Shown: one piece after another, positions 1-8,225 of the stretch | How positions within the stretch are numbered: position 1 is the stretch's first letter | Layout: each line of letters starts with the position of its first letter | Assembly (NCBI GenBank): GCA_034520365.1 | Contig: JAXHNP010000007.1 | Span: 974,824 to 1,038,823 of the forward strand | Source: Desulfobacterales bacterium | GTDB lineage: Bacteria; Desulfobacterota; Desulfobacteria; Desulfobacterales; Desulfosalsimonadaceae | Reading direction: 5' to 3' | Length of the DNA: 64,000 nucleotides | Position numbers and translations under genes: made by a program | Notes under the pieces: model-generated | Databases searched by the model: none | What the model was told of the DNA's origin: nothing | Seen by the model: the letters and a program-made list of their open reading frames with translations, nothing else

Positions 1-1742
1 ATACTCCGGACGACTATGTCCGCATGGTCCGAAACGACCTCATGGGCATTGTCCGCGAAGACCTGATTTTCGACCTGGGTACCCATGTCGATGACTCGGT
101 TCACCTGTTCGAGGAATGGGGCCTGCCGGTATGGAAAAAGACCGACGAAGGCAAAAACATGGACGGTAAGAAGGGCCTCAAGCTGGGAACCCTGAAGTCT
201 GGCGCTTCCCCGGTCCGCACGGGTAAATGGCAGATCATGATCAATGGTGAATCCTATAAGAGAATCGTTGCTGAAGCCGCCAAGCTGGCATTGGGCGAAG
301 ACAACATTCTGGAGCGGGTTTTCATCGTTGAGCTGCTGCTGGACAAAAACAAAGAAAACCAGATCGCTGGTGCGGTCGGATTCTCCGTGCGCGAGAACAA
401 GGTCTTCATCATCAAGGCCAAGACCATGATGGTGGCTTGCGGCGGCGCTGTTAATATTTATCAGCCGCGCTCCGTTGGTGAAGGTAAGGGGCGTGCCTGG
501 TATCCGGTATGGAACGCTGGCTCCACCTACACCATGTGCATGAAGGTCGGTGCGGAACTTTCCATGATGGAAAACCGATTCACCCCGGCCCGTTTCAAAG
601 ACGGCTACGGCCCGGTCGGCGCCTGGTTCCTGCTGTTCAAAGCCAAGGCATTGAACGGTCTGGGCGAAGTCTACGTGACCGGCGACGCGGCCAAGAAAGA
701 GCTGGAAAATTATGCGCCGTACGGCACCGCAGCCATTACCCCCACCTGTCTGCGGAACCATCTCATGCTCTTTGAGATGAAAGAAGGCCGCGGTCCGATC
801 CAGATGGATACGGTCACCGCGCTGGCCGAAATCGGGAAGAGTCTGGACAAAAAAGAGCTCAAGCACCTCGAATCCGAAGCTTGGGAAGACTTCCTGGATA
901 TGACCTGCGGCCAGGCCAACCTGTGGTGCGCCACCAACACCGAGCCGGAAAAGAAAAACTCCGAGATTATGCCGACCGAACCGTACCTGCTCGGCTCTCA
1001 CTCCGGCTGCTGCGGTCTGTGGACTTCCGGTCCGGACTATGACTGGGTTCCGGATTCCTACAAGATCAAGGCGGACAACGGCAAGGTCTACAACCGGATG
1101 ACCACGGTCGACGGTCTGTTCACCGCCGGTGACGGCGTCGGCTGCTCCGGGCATAAGTTCTCCTCCGGCTCCCATGCGGAAGGCCGGATGGCGGCAAAGC
1201 AGATGGTCCGCTACGCCAAGGACCATGCGGACTTCAAGCCGGAACTGCCCATGAGCAAGGAAGAAATCGTGGACATGGTGTACAAACCGGTACGGACCTT
1301 CCTGGATAACTACGAATACACCACGGATATCGACGTCAACCCGGCCTACATCAAGCCCTCCGGAATGGCGCTGCGTCTCATGAAAGCCACCAACGAATAC
1401 GGTGCCGGTCATCAGACCTACTATGAGACGACCTCCAAGATGCTTGAAGTTGTCATGGATCTGCTCCAGGTCATGCGCGAAGACTGTGAAAAACTGGCTG
1501 CCGGCGATCTTCATGAGCTGATGCGCGCCTGGGAAATCTACCATCGTATCTGGACGGTGGAATCCCACCTGCGCCACATTCAGTTCCGGAAAGAAACCCG
1601 GTATCCGGGCTTTTACTACCAGGCGGATTATCCGAAACAGGATGACGAGAACTGGTTCTGCTTCACCAACTCCAAGTACGATCCCAAGAGCGGTGAATGG
1701 GACACCTTTAAACGCGATTATGTCCAGATCATTCCGAGCTAA
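1..1742 (+). CDS. aprA: Adenylylsulfate (APS) reductase alpha subunit, 5'-truncated by window edge
   Basis: This is the FAD-containing catalytic subunit of dissimilatory APS reductase, which reduces adenosine 5'-phosphosulfate to sulfite and AMP in the cytoplasm. The reading frame is open from base 3, before the first ATG at 24, so the gene starts outside the window; about 579 residues are present, against roughly 650-670 for the family, so only the extreme N-terminus is missing. Family signatures seen: DDYVRMVRNDLMG at the very start, RFTPARFKDGYGPVGAWF (substrate-side arginine region) near 580-630, LGSHSGCCGLW near 990-1020 and the FAD-binding LFTAGDGVGCSGHKF near 1120-1160. The partner aprB is expected just upstream. 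It is followed by a terminator and then the qmo genes, whose products are thought to feed it electrons. Confidence 0.97.
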   Translation, partial: TPDDYVRMVRNDLMGIVREDLIFDLGTHVDDSVHLFEEWGLPVWKKTDEGKNMDGKKGLKLGTLKSGASPVRTGKWQIMINGESYKRIVAEAAKLALGEDNILERVFIVELLLDKNKENQIAGAVGFSVRENKVFIIKAKTMMVACGGAVNIYQPRSVGEGKGRAWYPVWNAGSTYTMCMKVGAELSMMENRFTPARFKDGYGPVGAWFLLFKAKALNGLGEVYVTGDAAKKELENYAPYGTAAITPTCLRNHLMLFEMKEGRGPIQMDTVTALAEIGKSLDKKELKHLESEAWEDFLDMTCGQANLWCATNTEPEKKNSEIMPTEPYLLGSHSGCCGLWTSGPDYDWVPDSYKIKADNGKVYNRMTTVDGLFTAGDGVGCSGHKFSSGSHAEGRMAAKQMVRYAKDHADFKPELPMSKEEIVDMVYKPVRTFLDNYEYTTDIDVNPAYIKPSGMALRLMKATNEYGAGHQTYYETTSKMLEVVMDLLQVMREDCEKLAAGDLHELMRAWEIYHRIWTVESHLRHIQFRKETRYPGFYYQADYPKQDDENWFCFTNSKYDPKSGEWDTFKRDYVQIIPS

Positions 1743-1772
1743 ACCGGGATCTGTTGTGATGTAAGCGATACA

Positions 1773-1808
1773 CCTCCAGGTGCCTTCTCCGGCGCCTGGA
1801 GGTTTTTA
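1773..1808 (+). terminator. Intrinsic terminator after aprA
   Basis: A 12-bp stem CCTCCAGGTGCC / GGCGCCTGGAGG with one G-U pair and a short loop is followed by TTTTTATT, 31 nt after the aprA stop. It should separate the apr transcript from qmoABC, at least partly. Confidence 0.85.
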
Positions 1809-1862
1809 TTAATCCTTGCGGCCCGCTGGCTGCTCATAGACGGCGCTCGCGCCTGTGCGAGA

Positions 1863-1927
1863 AAAACTTAAAAACTGGGCACCGGATAAACCCGGTGGGT
1901 CGGGCCGGTATCGAGTTTTTAAGTTTT
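1863..1927. repeat. Long imperfect palindrome upstream of qmoA
   Basis: Perfect 14-bp inverted repeat AAAACTTAAAAACT (1863-1876) / AGTTTTTAAGTTTT (1914-1927) encloses 37 nt that contain a second hairpin, CACCGG / CCCGGTG. It lies in the 295-bp aprA-qmoA gap, 111 nt before the qmoA start. It could be an operator, a leader structure or a small repeat element; only the symmetry is directly visible. Confidence 0.6.
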
Positions 1928-2037
1928 GCGTCAAGCCTTGGAGGATTGTGCGGATTCAGACAGCATTAGGATGGCACGAGGCGTCTACCTGAAGCACAAA
2001 CCAGCAAGTCCAACAATTTAATGTACGGAGGGTTAGG

Positions 2038-3315
2038 ATGACTGAAGGAACAGGAGCCCCGTTTAGCGGAAGCATAATGGTCGTCGGGGGTGGTATCAGC
2101 GGGTTGACAACGGCCCTCGAAGCCGCCGAGGTGGGGTACGAAGTCTTCATTATTGAAAAAAATCCCTATTTGGGCGGACGAGTGGCTCAGCTGAAACAGT
2201 ATTTTCCGAAACTCTGTCCTCCCACCTGCGGCCTGGAGATCAATTTTCAGCGGATCAAGAACAATCCGAACATCCATGTCTACACCATGGCCGAGGTCGA
2301 GAAGGTGGACGGCGGACCCGGCAACTACAATGTGAGCATTAAGAAAAATCCCCGGTATGTGAATGAAAACTGCACATGCTGCAACGCCTGTGCAGAGGCC
2401 TGCCAGATGGATATTCCCAATGAGTTCAATTTCGGGATGGATAAGATGAAAGGGGCCTATCTGCCGCACGAAATGGCCTTTCCGGCCCGTTACGTGATAT
2501 CCCCGCAGATCATCGGCACCGAGGACGCCAACCGCGCCAAAGAGGCCTGCCCCTATGATGCCGTCGATCTGGACATGCAGCCGGAGACATTTGATCTGCC
2601 GGTGGGCGCCGTTGTCTGGTCCACCGGGTGGGAGCCCTATGATGCCGCCAAACTGGATCATCTGGGCTACGGGCGGTTCTCGAATGTGATTACCAATATG
2701 ATGATGGAGCGGCTGGCCGCACCCAACGGTCCAACCAAGGGCCAGATCCTGCGGCCGTCGGATGACAAGGCGCCTGAGACGATCGCGTTTGTCCAGTGCG
2801 CGGGCTCCCGGGATGAAAATCACCTCCCCTATTGCTCCTATATCTGCTGCATGGCCTCGCTTAAGCATGCAACCTATATCCGGGAGCAGTATCCGGATGC
2901 CAAGATCTATATTTTCTACATAGACATCCGCTCACCGGGATACCGGTATGAACGGTTCTATAAACAGATCAAGGAAGATGAAAACGTCATCTTTATCAAA
3001 GGGAAGGTCGCCGAGGTCGAAGAGGGCCCGGATAGCCAGCAGGTGACGATGGTGGCCGAAGATACCCTGTCCGGTGAAAAAATCCGCCAGACGGTGGATA
3101 TGGCGGTGCTGGCCACCGGCATGCAGCCCACCGCTGCCAAGGCGAAGCTGCCGGCTGACTTAAAGTATACGGAAGACGGATTTATCATCAATGATTTTGA
3201 GAAAGGCGGCATGTTCGCCGCTGGATGTGCCAATAAACCGGCCGATGTGGTTTCATCCAACCAGAACGCAACCGGTATGGCTCTCAAGGCGATTCAAACC
3301 CTGGTGAAGCGGTAG
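2038..3315 (+). CDS. qmoA: Quinone-interacting membrane-bound oxidoreductase subunit A (HdrA-like flavoprotein)
   Basis: QmoA is a soluble FAD subunit of the QmoABC complex, which links the menaquinol pool to APS reductase in sulfate reducers. The 425-residue product, close to family length, opens with a dinucleotide-binding GGGISG motif (residues 17-22) and an acidic strand end IIEKNPYLGGR (38-48). Cysteines 60 and 64 (LCPPTCG) and a cluster at 112, 114, 115, 118 and 122 (CTCCNACAEAC) are candidate Fe-S ligands, as in the related heterodisulfide reductase HdrA. The C-terminus carries a second FAD-contact region, GMFAAGCANKPADVV. A ribosome binding site GGAGGG sits about 8 nt before the ATG. 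qmoB follows after 9 nt, so the two are co-transcribed and probably translationally coupled. Confidence 0.95.
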   Translation: MTEGTGAPFSGSIMVVGGGISGLTTALEAAEVGYEVFIIEKNPYLGGRVAQLKQYFPKLCPPTCGLEINFQRIKNNPNIHVYTMAEVEKVDGGPGNYNVSIKKNPRYVNENCTCCNACAEACQMDIPNEFNFGMDKMKGAYLPHEMAFPARYVISPQIIGTEDANRAKEACPYDAVDLDMQPETFDLPVGAVVWSTGWEPYDAAKLDHLGYGRFSNVITNMMMERLAAPNGPTKGQILRPSDDKAPETIAFVQCAGSRDENHLPYCSYICCMASLKHATYIREQYPDAKIYIFYIDIRSPGYRYERFYKQIKEDENVIFIKGKVAEVEEGPDSQQVTMVAEDTLSGEKIRQTVDMAVLATGMQPTAAKAKLPADLKYTEDGFIINDFEKGGMFAAGCANKPADVVSSNQNATGMALKAIQTLVKR

Positions 3316-3324
3316 GAGGTAACC

Positions 3325-5661
3325 ATGAGTAAAAAATATGGTGTGTATATCTGCACAGGCTGCGGCATCGGCGATGCCCTGGATATAAAAAGTATCTGTG
3401 ATGTCGTGGATGAAGAGGGGCTTTCCTGCAAGACCCATGAATTTCTGTGCAGCAAAGACGGGGCGGAGCTCATCCAGAAGGATGTGGATGAGGGAACGAA
3501 TACCATCGTGATCGGCGCCTGTTCCAGGCGCCTCAACCATGATGTCTTTAATTTTCCCGGCTGTATCGTCGAGCGGGCCAACCTCCGCGAGGGCGTGGTC
3601 TGGTCCCATCCGCGCTCGGAATTTCCGGCGCTGACGGAAGAGGAAAAAGAGGACGAGGAAAATTTCGACCGGGTCCAGATGATGGCCGAAGATTATATCC
3701 GCATGGGCATGGCCCGGGTGGAAAAGGTCAATCTTCCGGAGCCCTATGTACCGGAAACCTTTTCCCGCAAAATTCTGGTTCTGGGCGGCGGGGTCACAGG
3801 TATGTCCGCGGCGCTGGATGCGGCAAGCCTCGGCTATGAGGTTACCATTGTGGAAAAAACCGACAAGCTCGGCGGCAACTCCGCCAAATGGCGCAAGCAG
3901 CTGCCGGTACAGCCACCCTATGATGCCCTGATTCCGTTCAAGGTGGCGGATATGATCGAGAAGGTGGAGTCCAATCCAAAGATCACGGTGAAAACCGAAA
4001 CCGCGGTGGCCCGGATTGCCGGCCAGCCGGGCGAGTTTACGGTAACCCTGAAAAATCCCGGCGAAAAAATCGAGTTTGATGTCCCCTATCCCCTGCCGGA
4101 GGAAATGAAATACGATGAAAACGGCAAGGAACTGGATAATGAAACCCTGATGGAGAAATACCTGGAATACAATCAGGGGCGAAAAGACATCCTGACCATA
4201 GATCCCAACGGCGAGCAGTTCGGGGCGGTCATCCTGGCGGCCGGCTGGCGGCCGTATGAGCCCAGGGATGATGAATTCGCCCATCTGGGCTACGGCCAGA
4301 TGCCGGACGTGGTTACCAATTATCAGTTTGAGGAACTGGCGGCCAAGGGTAAAATCGTTCGGCCCTCAGACGGCAAGGAGGCCAAGTCCGTGGTCTTTGT
4401 CCAGAGCCCGGGCGGCGCGGAGGATGACAGTGATTTTTCCTATACCGGTGCGGTGACCAGCATGGTGGCCTTAAAGCAGGCCAAGTACCTGCGCGAAGAT
4501 TATCCGGACGGAAAAGCCTATATCGTCTACCAGCATATGCGGACCCCCGGCCTTTCTGAGAATTTCTACAAGGCGCTACAGCAGGATCCGGGCATTTTCA
4601 TGACCAAGGGCCAGGTTGTCGGAGTTTCTAAAAACGGAGACGGCATGCTTGTGGATGCCAGTAATACGCTTTTGGGCGAGGCCATTCAAATGAAGGCGGA
4701 TATGGTGGTACTGGCTACCGGTATGGTGCCGGTGACGAGAGATAATCCGACGGTTAACCTGGCGTATCGGCAGGGCCCGGGCTTTCGGGATAACGAGATT
4801 TTCGACTGGTACGCGGATTCCAATTTCATCTGTTTTCCCTATGAAACCCAGCGGACCGGCATATATGCCGCCGGCGCGATCCGGCGCGGCATGACCATCG
4901 ATGAATCCATCGAGGATGCCTCCGGGGCGGCGCTTAAAGCGATCCAGTGTCTGGAGTCCGCTAATCGCGGGGTGTCGGTCCATCCCCGCTACGGGGACAT
5001 GACCTATCCCGACTTTTTCTTCCAGCGCTGCACCCAGTGCAAACGGTGCACGGACGAATGCCCGTTCGGCGCACTTGACGATGATGAAAAGGGGACGCCC
5101 AAGCCCAACATCACCCGCTGCCGCCGCTGCGGAACCTGCATGGGCGCCTGTCCGGAACGGATCATCGGGTTTGCGGACTACAACATTGACAGCATCGGCT
5201 CCCAGGTCAAATCCATTGCGGTCCCTTCGGAGGATGACTATGATGAGCCGCCGCTTCGGATTCTGGGTCTGGTCTGTGAAAACGATGCCTATCCGGCCAT
5301 GGATGTGGTGGGGCTGCATAATAAGTCCTTCTCAGCCGATGTGCGCATCATTCCGGTGCGCTGTCTGGGTTCGGTCAACGTGATCTGGATCAAAGACGCC
5401 ATGTCCCAGGGGATGGACGGTGTGTTCCTTCTGGGCTGTAAAAAGGGCGATGATTATCAGTGCCATTTTGTCAAAGGCAGTGAACTGGCCAGCATCCGGA
5501 TGCAGAAGATCGGGGATGCGCTTGCCAGTCTCGCCCTTGAGGAAGAACGGGTGGCCCAGTACGAAGTGGCCATTGACGATTATGATAAGATTCCGGGGAT
5601 TATCAACCAGTTTGTCGAAGACATCGAGGAACTCGGCCCCAATCCGTTCAAAGGCTTCTAA
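3325..5661 (+). CDS. qmoB: Quinone-interacting membrane-bound oxidoreductase subunit B (HdrA/MvhD fusion)
   Basis: QmoB is the second flavoprotein of QmoABC. The 778-residue protein has an N-terminal extension with CTGCG (residues 10-14), a dinucleotide-binding LGGGVTGMSAA near 153-163, and two ferredoxin-type [4Fe-4S] motifs near 569-613 (CTQCKRCTDECP and CRRCGTCMGACP). The last ~130 residues match the MvhD/FrhD delta-subunit domain (RILGLVCENDAYPA, IPVRCLGSVNV, GCKKGDDYQCHF). This layout, HdrA-like followed by MvhD-like, is the known QmoB architecture and suggests electron transfer or confurcation related to hydrogenase-heterodisulfide reductase systems. A strong AGGAGGT precedes the ATG. 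A GC-rich hairpin lies between it and qmoC. Confidence 0.95.
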   Translation: MSKKYGVYICTGCGIGDALDIKSICDVVDEEGLSCKTHEFLCSKDGAELIQKDVDEGTNTIVIGACSRRLNHDVFNFPGCIVERANLREGVVWSHPRSEFPALTEEEKEDEENFDRVQMMAEDYIRMGMARVEKVNLPEPYVPETFSRKILVLGGGVTGMSAALDAASLGYEVTIVEKTDKLGGNSAKWRKQLPVQPPYDALIPFKVADMIEKVESNPKITVKTETAVARIAGQPGEFTVTLKNPGEKIEFDVPYPLPEEMKYDENGKELDNETLMEKYLEYNQGRKDILTIDPNGEQFGAVILAAGWRPYEPRDDEFAHLGYGQMPDVVTNYQFEELAAKGKIVRPSDGKEAKSVVFVQSPGGAEDDSDFSYTGAVTSMVALKQAKYLREDYPDGKAYIVYQHMRTPGLSENFYKALQQDPGIFMTKGQVVGVSKNGDGMLVDASNTLLGEAIQMKADMVVLATGMVPVTRDNPTVNLAYRQGPGFRDNEIFDWYADSNFICFPYETQRTGIYAAGAIRRGMTIDESIEDASGAALKAIQCLESANRGVSVHPRYGDMTYPDFFFQRCTQCKRCTDECPFGALDDDEKGTPKPNITRCRRCGTCMGACPERIIGFADYNIDSIGSQVKSIAVPSEDDYDEPPLRILGLVCENDAYPAMDVVGLHNKSFSADVRIIPVRCLGSVNVIWIKDAMSQGMDGVFLLGCKKGDDYQCHFVKGSELASIRMQKIGDALASLALEEERVAQYEVAIDDYDKIPGIINQFVEDIEELGPNPFKGF

Positions 5662-5670
5662 ATATGGATT

Positions 5671-5697
5671 CCGGCCGGCGCCTCTCGCGCCGGCCGG
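5671..5697 (+). promoter_or_regulatory. GC-rich hairpin between qmoB and qmoC
   Basis: Perfect 11-bp inverted repeat CCGGCCGGCGC / GCGCCGGCCGG with a 5-nt loop starts 10 nt after the qmoB stop. No T-run follows, so it is not a standard intrinsic terminator. It may be an mRNA-stabilising or processing structure that sets different amounts of the soluble QmoAB and membrane QmoC subunits. Confidence 0.55.
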
Positions 5698-5757
5698 ATC
5701 ACCGATATATAATTAAGATAATGGCGGAAACAGCCAAGGCCAATAGGAGGTATGGAA

Positions 5758-6927
5758 ATGGCGGAGAAAATTCTGGTCGAACCAGATGTTGATTTTATAA
5801 AGCAGCTTGGCGAACTCGGCGGCGAATCATTGAAAAAATGCTATCAGTGCGCCACCTGTTCGGTTGCCTGCCCGATTTCCCCGGATAAGCGGCCGTTCCC
5901 CAGAAAAGAAATGATCGCCGCGTCATGGGGGTTAAAAGATAAAGTGGTTAAAAACGGCGATATATGGCTTTGCCACAACTGCGGCGACTGCACCACCCAG
6001 TGTCCGCGGGGCGCAAATCCCGGGGATGTACTGGCAGCCGCGCGCACTTATGCAATTGCCGAATACGGCACACCGAAATCGCTCGGCATGGCGATTAATG
6101 ATCCGAAGAAGCTGCCCGCTTTCGCAGCCCTTCCGGCTGTCGTATTCCTTGTGCTCGGTATTGTGCTAAAGCTCTTCGGCGTTCATTGGCTTAATTTCAG
6201 TCCGGAACTCAATGCCCATGGTGAGATTGCCCATGCCCAGTTTTTTTCTACCTGGCTGGTGGATCTGATTTTTATCCCGCTATCCATCTGGGTGGTGGCG
6301 ATATTCGCTTTGGGCCTAAAGCGATTCATCTCGGATATCCACGAAAATGCCCTTGCCGAGGGTAAAACGCAAAAGCAGACCATTGAACCGGTGGAATTCA
6401 TAAAATCCATCGGCCTTGCCATTCCCAAGATTCTGAAGCATAAACAGTTCTCCGAATGCGGGGAGAACAATGAGCGGGCCACCCCGCATATGATGGTGCT
6501 GTTTTCGTTTATCGGGCTTTTCATCGTAACATCCATATTTTTTGTGGTGCTTTACGGATTCGGCGTGCATGGGCCATACTCCCAGCTCAACCCGGTCAAG
6601 ATTCTGGCCAATGTCAGCGGCATCGCCCTGATTATCGGCACCATCCTGCTCATGCGCCAGCGCGCGGCCAAACCCGATCAGGTGTCCACTTACAAAGACT
6701 GGTACCTGCTGTGGATGATTCTGGGCGTGGCTGCCACCGGCATGCTGGCAGAGCTGACCCGGCTGGCGGATGCGGCCTTTTTGACCTATCTGATTTATTT
6801 TATCCACCTCATGTTTGTTTTTAATCTGATTGCCTTTCTGCCGTTTTCCAAACTGGCCCATTTGGTTTACCGAACCGTTGCCATGGGCTATGATGTATAC
6901 TCCGGAAGGGAATCGAAAACAGCTTAA
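5758..6927 (+). CDS. qmoC: Quinone-interacting membrane-bound oxidoreductase subunit C (Fe-S / cytochrome b)
   Basis: QmoC anchors the Qmo complex in the membrane and is the quinol-facing subunit. Two HdrC-like [4Fe-4S] motifs occupy residues 28-38 (CYQCATCSVAC) and 72-82 (CHNCGDCTTQC). From about residue 110 the protein becomes a multi-helix membrane domain of the NarI/HdrE type, with helices around PAFAALPAVVFLVLGIVL, FIPLSIWVVAIFALG and LTYLIYFIHLMFVFNL; histidines in these helices are likely haem ligands. Two in-frame ATGs compete: 5752 lies 1 nt after AGGAGG, while 5758 lies 7 nt after it, so 5758 is preferred (389 residues). It closes the operon, with a strong terminator right after it. 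Confidence 0.94.
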   Translation: MAEKILVEPDVDFIKQLGELGGESLKKCYQCATCSVACPISPDKRPFPRKEMIAASWGLKDKVVKNGDIWLCHNCGDCTTQCPRGANPGDVLAAARTYAIAEYGTPKSLGMAINDPKKLPAFAALPAVVFLVLGIVLKLFGVHWLNFSPELNAHGEIAHAQFFSTWLVDLIFIPLSIWVVAIFALGLKRFISDIHENALAEGKTQKQTIEPVEFIKSIGLAIPKILKHKQFSECGENNERATPHMMVLFSFIGLFIVTSIFFVVLYGFGVHGPYSQLNPVKILANVSGIALIIGTILLMRQRAAKPDQVSTYKDWYLLWMILGVAATGMLAELTRLADAAFLTYLIYFIHLMFVFNLIAFLPFSKLAHLVYRTVAMGYDVYSGRESKTA

Positions 6928-6952
6928 ATTAACGCTTACGCTTAACGTCTCC

Positions 6953-7010
6953 CCCCCAAAAAGGCCCCGAAAAGCCGGAAATCCGGCATTTCGGGGCCTT
7001 TTTTTGGGGG
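6953..7010 (+). terminator. Strong intrinsic terminator after qmoC
   Basis: A very long near-perfect stem contains GGCCCCG / CGGGGCC and GCCGG / CCGGC around an AAAT loop, is extended by A5/T7 and a C-run/G-run pair, and includes a run of seven T. It ends the qmo operon 26 nt after the qmoC stop. Confidence 0.92.
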
Positions 7011-7120
7011 CCCGCGTTCTGCTGCCAGATCCTACAGCCATTTTCATCTCCCTCTGACATGCGGGCGGCCGTTAAATGTAGAAAAAGCTTGTCTTGCCAT
7101 CGGGTTTATGCAAGAAAATT

Positions 7121-7150
7121 TTGACAACCCCACAGGTATGTTTTTAATAT
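7121..7150 (+). promoter_or_regulatory. Candidate sigma-70-type promoter of the ADP-ribosylglycohydrolase gene
   Basis: Consensus -35 TTGACA (7121-7126) and -10 TAATAT (7145-7150) are separated by 18 nt, about 70 nt before the start codon at 7221. This is the best promoter match noticed in the window. Confidence 0.65.
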
Positions 7151-7220
7151 AGTCGTGCGCTTTAAGCGGGCAGTTAACGGCCCAACCGATAATATTTTAA
7201 AAAAAGGATGGTGATGTCTG

Positions 7221-7997
7221 ATGCTGGGTGCGATTGCCGGTGATATAATTGGCTCTGTATACGAGCATCGGCCGATAAAGACGACGGATTTTCCGCTTTT
7301 CCAAAGCAAATCCCGGTTTACGGATGACACCGTGCTGACCGTGGCGGTGGCGGATGCGATTGCCAAAAATAACGACTACAAGAGCGCATTAAAGACCTAT
7401 GGCCAGGCGTATCCGGATGCCGGCTTCGGGATGCTTTTTTTTAACTGGCTTTATTCCGCGGACAGCCGGCCGTATAACAGCTTTGGCAACGGCTCGGCCA
7501 TGCGGGTGAGTCCGGTGGGGTTTGCCTTTGAAACACGTGAGGAAGTCCTGGCTGAAGCGGAAAAGTCGGCGGCCGTGACACACAACCATCCGCAAGGGAT
7601 CGCCGGCGCCCAGGCCGCGGCCCTGGCGGTATGGATGGCGCGGCAGGATGCGTCCAGGGAGGATATCAAAGGGGAAATTGAAACCCGATTCAACTATGAC
7701 TTAAGCCGCCGGCTGGATGACATCCGGCCGGGCTATCAGTTTGACGTGACCTGTCAGGGCTCGGTGCCGGAGGCCCTGATTGCGTTTTACGAATCCGAAA
7801 ATTTTGAAGATGCCATCCGAAAGGCCATATCCCTTGGCGGGGACAGCGACACTTTGGCCTGTATCACCGGCGGCATCGCCCAAGCCTATTATAAAAAAAT
7901 CCCTGAAGATATCGTGAATAAAGTTTTTGCCCGGCTGCCCGAGCCGTTCGTGCCGGTGATTGAAAATTTTAACCGCCAGTTTAGCGTCCAGCTTTAG
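7221..7997 (+). CDS. ADP-ribosylglycohydrolase family protein (DraG/ARH-like)
   Basis: Members of this family hydrolyse ADP-ribose from modified proteins, nucleic acids or free ADP-ribosyl compounds using a dinuclear Mg/Mn centre. The 258-residue product shows family signatures in order: GAIAGDIIGSVYE at the N-terminus, RFTDDTVLTVAVADA near residues 34-48 (metal-binding TDDT), a GNGSAMRVSPVG block near 91-102, HNHPQGI near 119, and the C-terminal metal-binding GGDSDTLACITGGIAQA near 203-219. It is a stand-alone domain of normal length. It is monocistronic, with its own promoter and a terminator shared with sat. No ADP-ribosyltransferase (DraT) or nitrogenase gene is in the window, so its target is unknown. 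Confidence 0.9.
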   Translation: MLGAIAGDIIGSVYEHRPIKTTDFPLFQSKSRFTDDTVLTVAVADAIAKNNDYKSALKTYGQAYPDAGFGMLFFNWLYSADSRPYNSFGNGSAMRVSPVGFAFETREEVLAEAEKSAAVTHNHPQGIAGAQAAALAVWMARQDASREDIKGEIETRFNYDLSRRLDDIRPGYQFDVTCQGSVPEALIAFYESENFEDAIRKAISLGGDSDTLACITGGIAQAYYKKIPEDIVNKVFARLPEPFVPVIENFNRQFSVQL

Positions 7998-8007
7998 GCC
8001 GTGGAGC

Positions 8008-8107
8008 GATTTCCAATTTTACCGCATCTGCTGTGTCAAATGATGTCTCGCATAGTGGACTATAGCTCGACATCATTTTCCTTGCATCTGCGGCAAACTT
8101 GAAAATC
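8008..8107. repeat. 100-bp palindromic dispersed repeat, copy 1
   Basis: This block begins 10 nt after the ADP-ribosylglycohydrolase stop. It is 85% identical (15 differences in 100, no gaps, by hand alignment) to the reverse complement of 33496-33595. Its ends are imperfect inverted repeats (GATTTCCAATTTTACCGCA against TGCGGCAAACTTGAAAATC, 3 mismatches in 19), and a central perfect 10-bp stem AAATGATGTC / GACATCATTT encloses a smaller ATAGT-GG-ACTAT palindrome. No coding frame is evident. It fills most of the gap before the terminator. Confidence 0.85.
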
Positions 8108-8140
8108 TAGTCAACTGGGAATACCCGATTTACTAAATAT

Positions 8141-8187
8141 AAAAGGTCTTAAATTTTTCTTTTCAGAAAAATTTAAGACCTTTTTTT
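8141..8187. terminator. Bidirectional terminator between ADP-ribosylglycohydrolase and sat
   Basis: A perfect 17-bp stem AGGTCTTAAATTTTTCT / AGAAAAATTTAAGACCT is flanked by an A-run on the left and seven T on the right, so it can terminate both convergent transcripts. Confidence 0.92.
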
Positions 8188-8225
8188 AATTAGTTATTTC
8201 GGCAGGGAACAGTTGCCGAAACTAT

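Noticed and set aside
1966..2868. 300-residue open frame on the minus strand opposite qmoA
   Set aside because: It is a GC-driven shadow of qmoA: no family similarity, no ribosome binding site, and it lies entirely over a well-supported gene.
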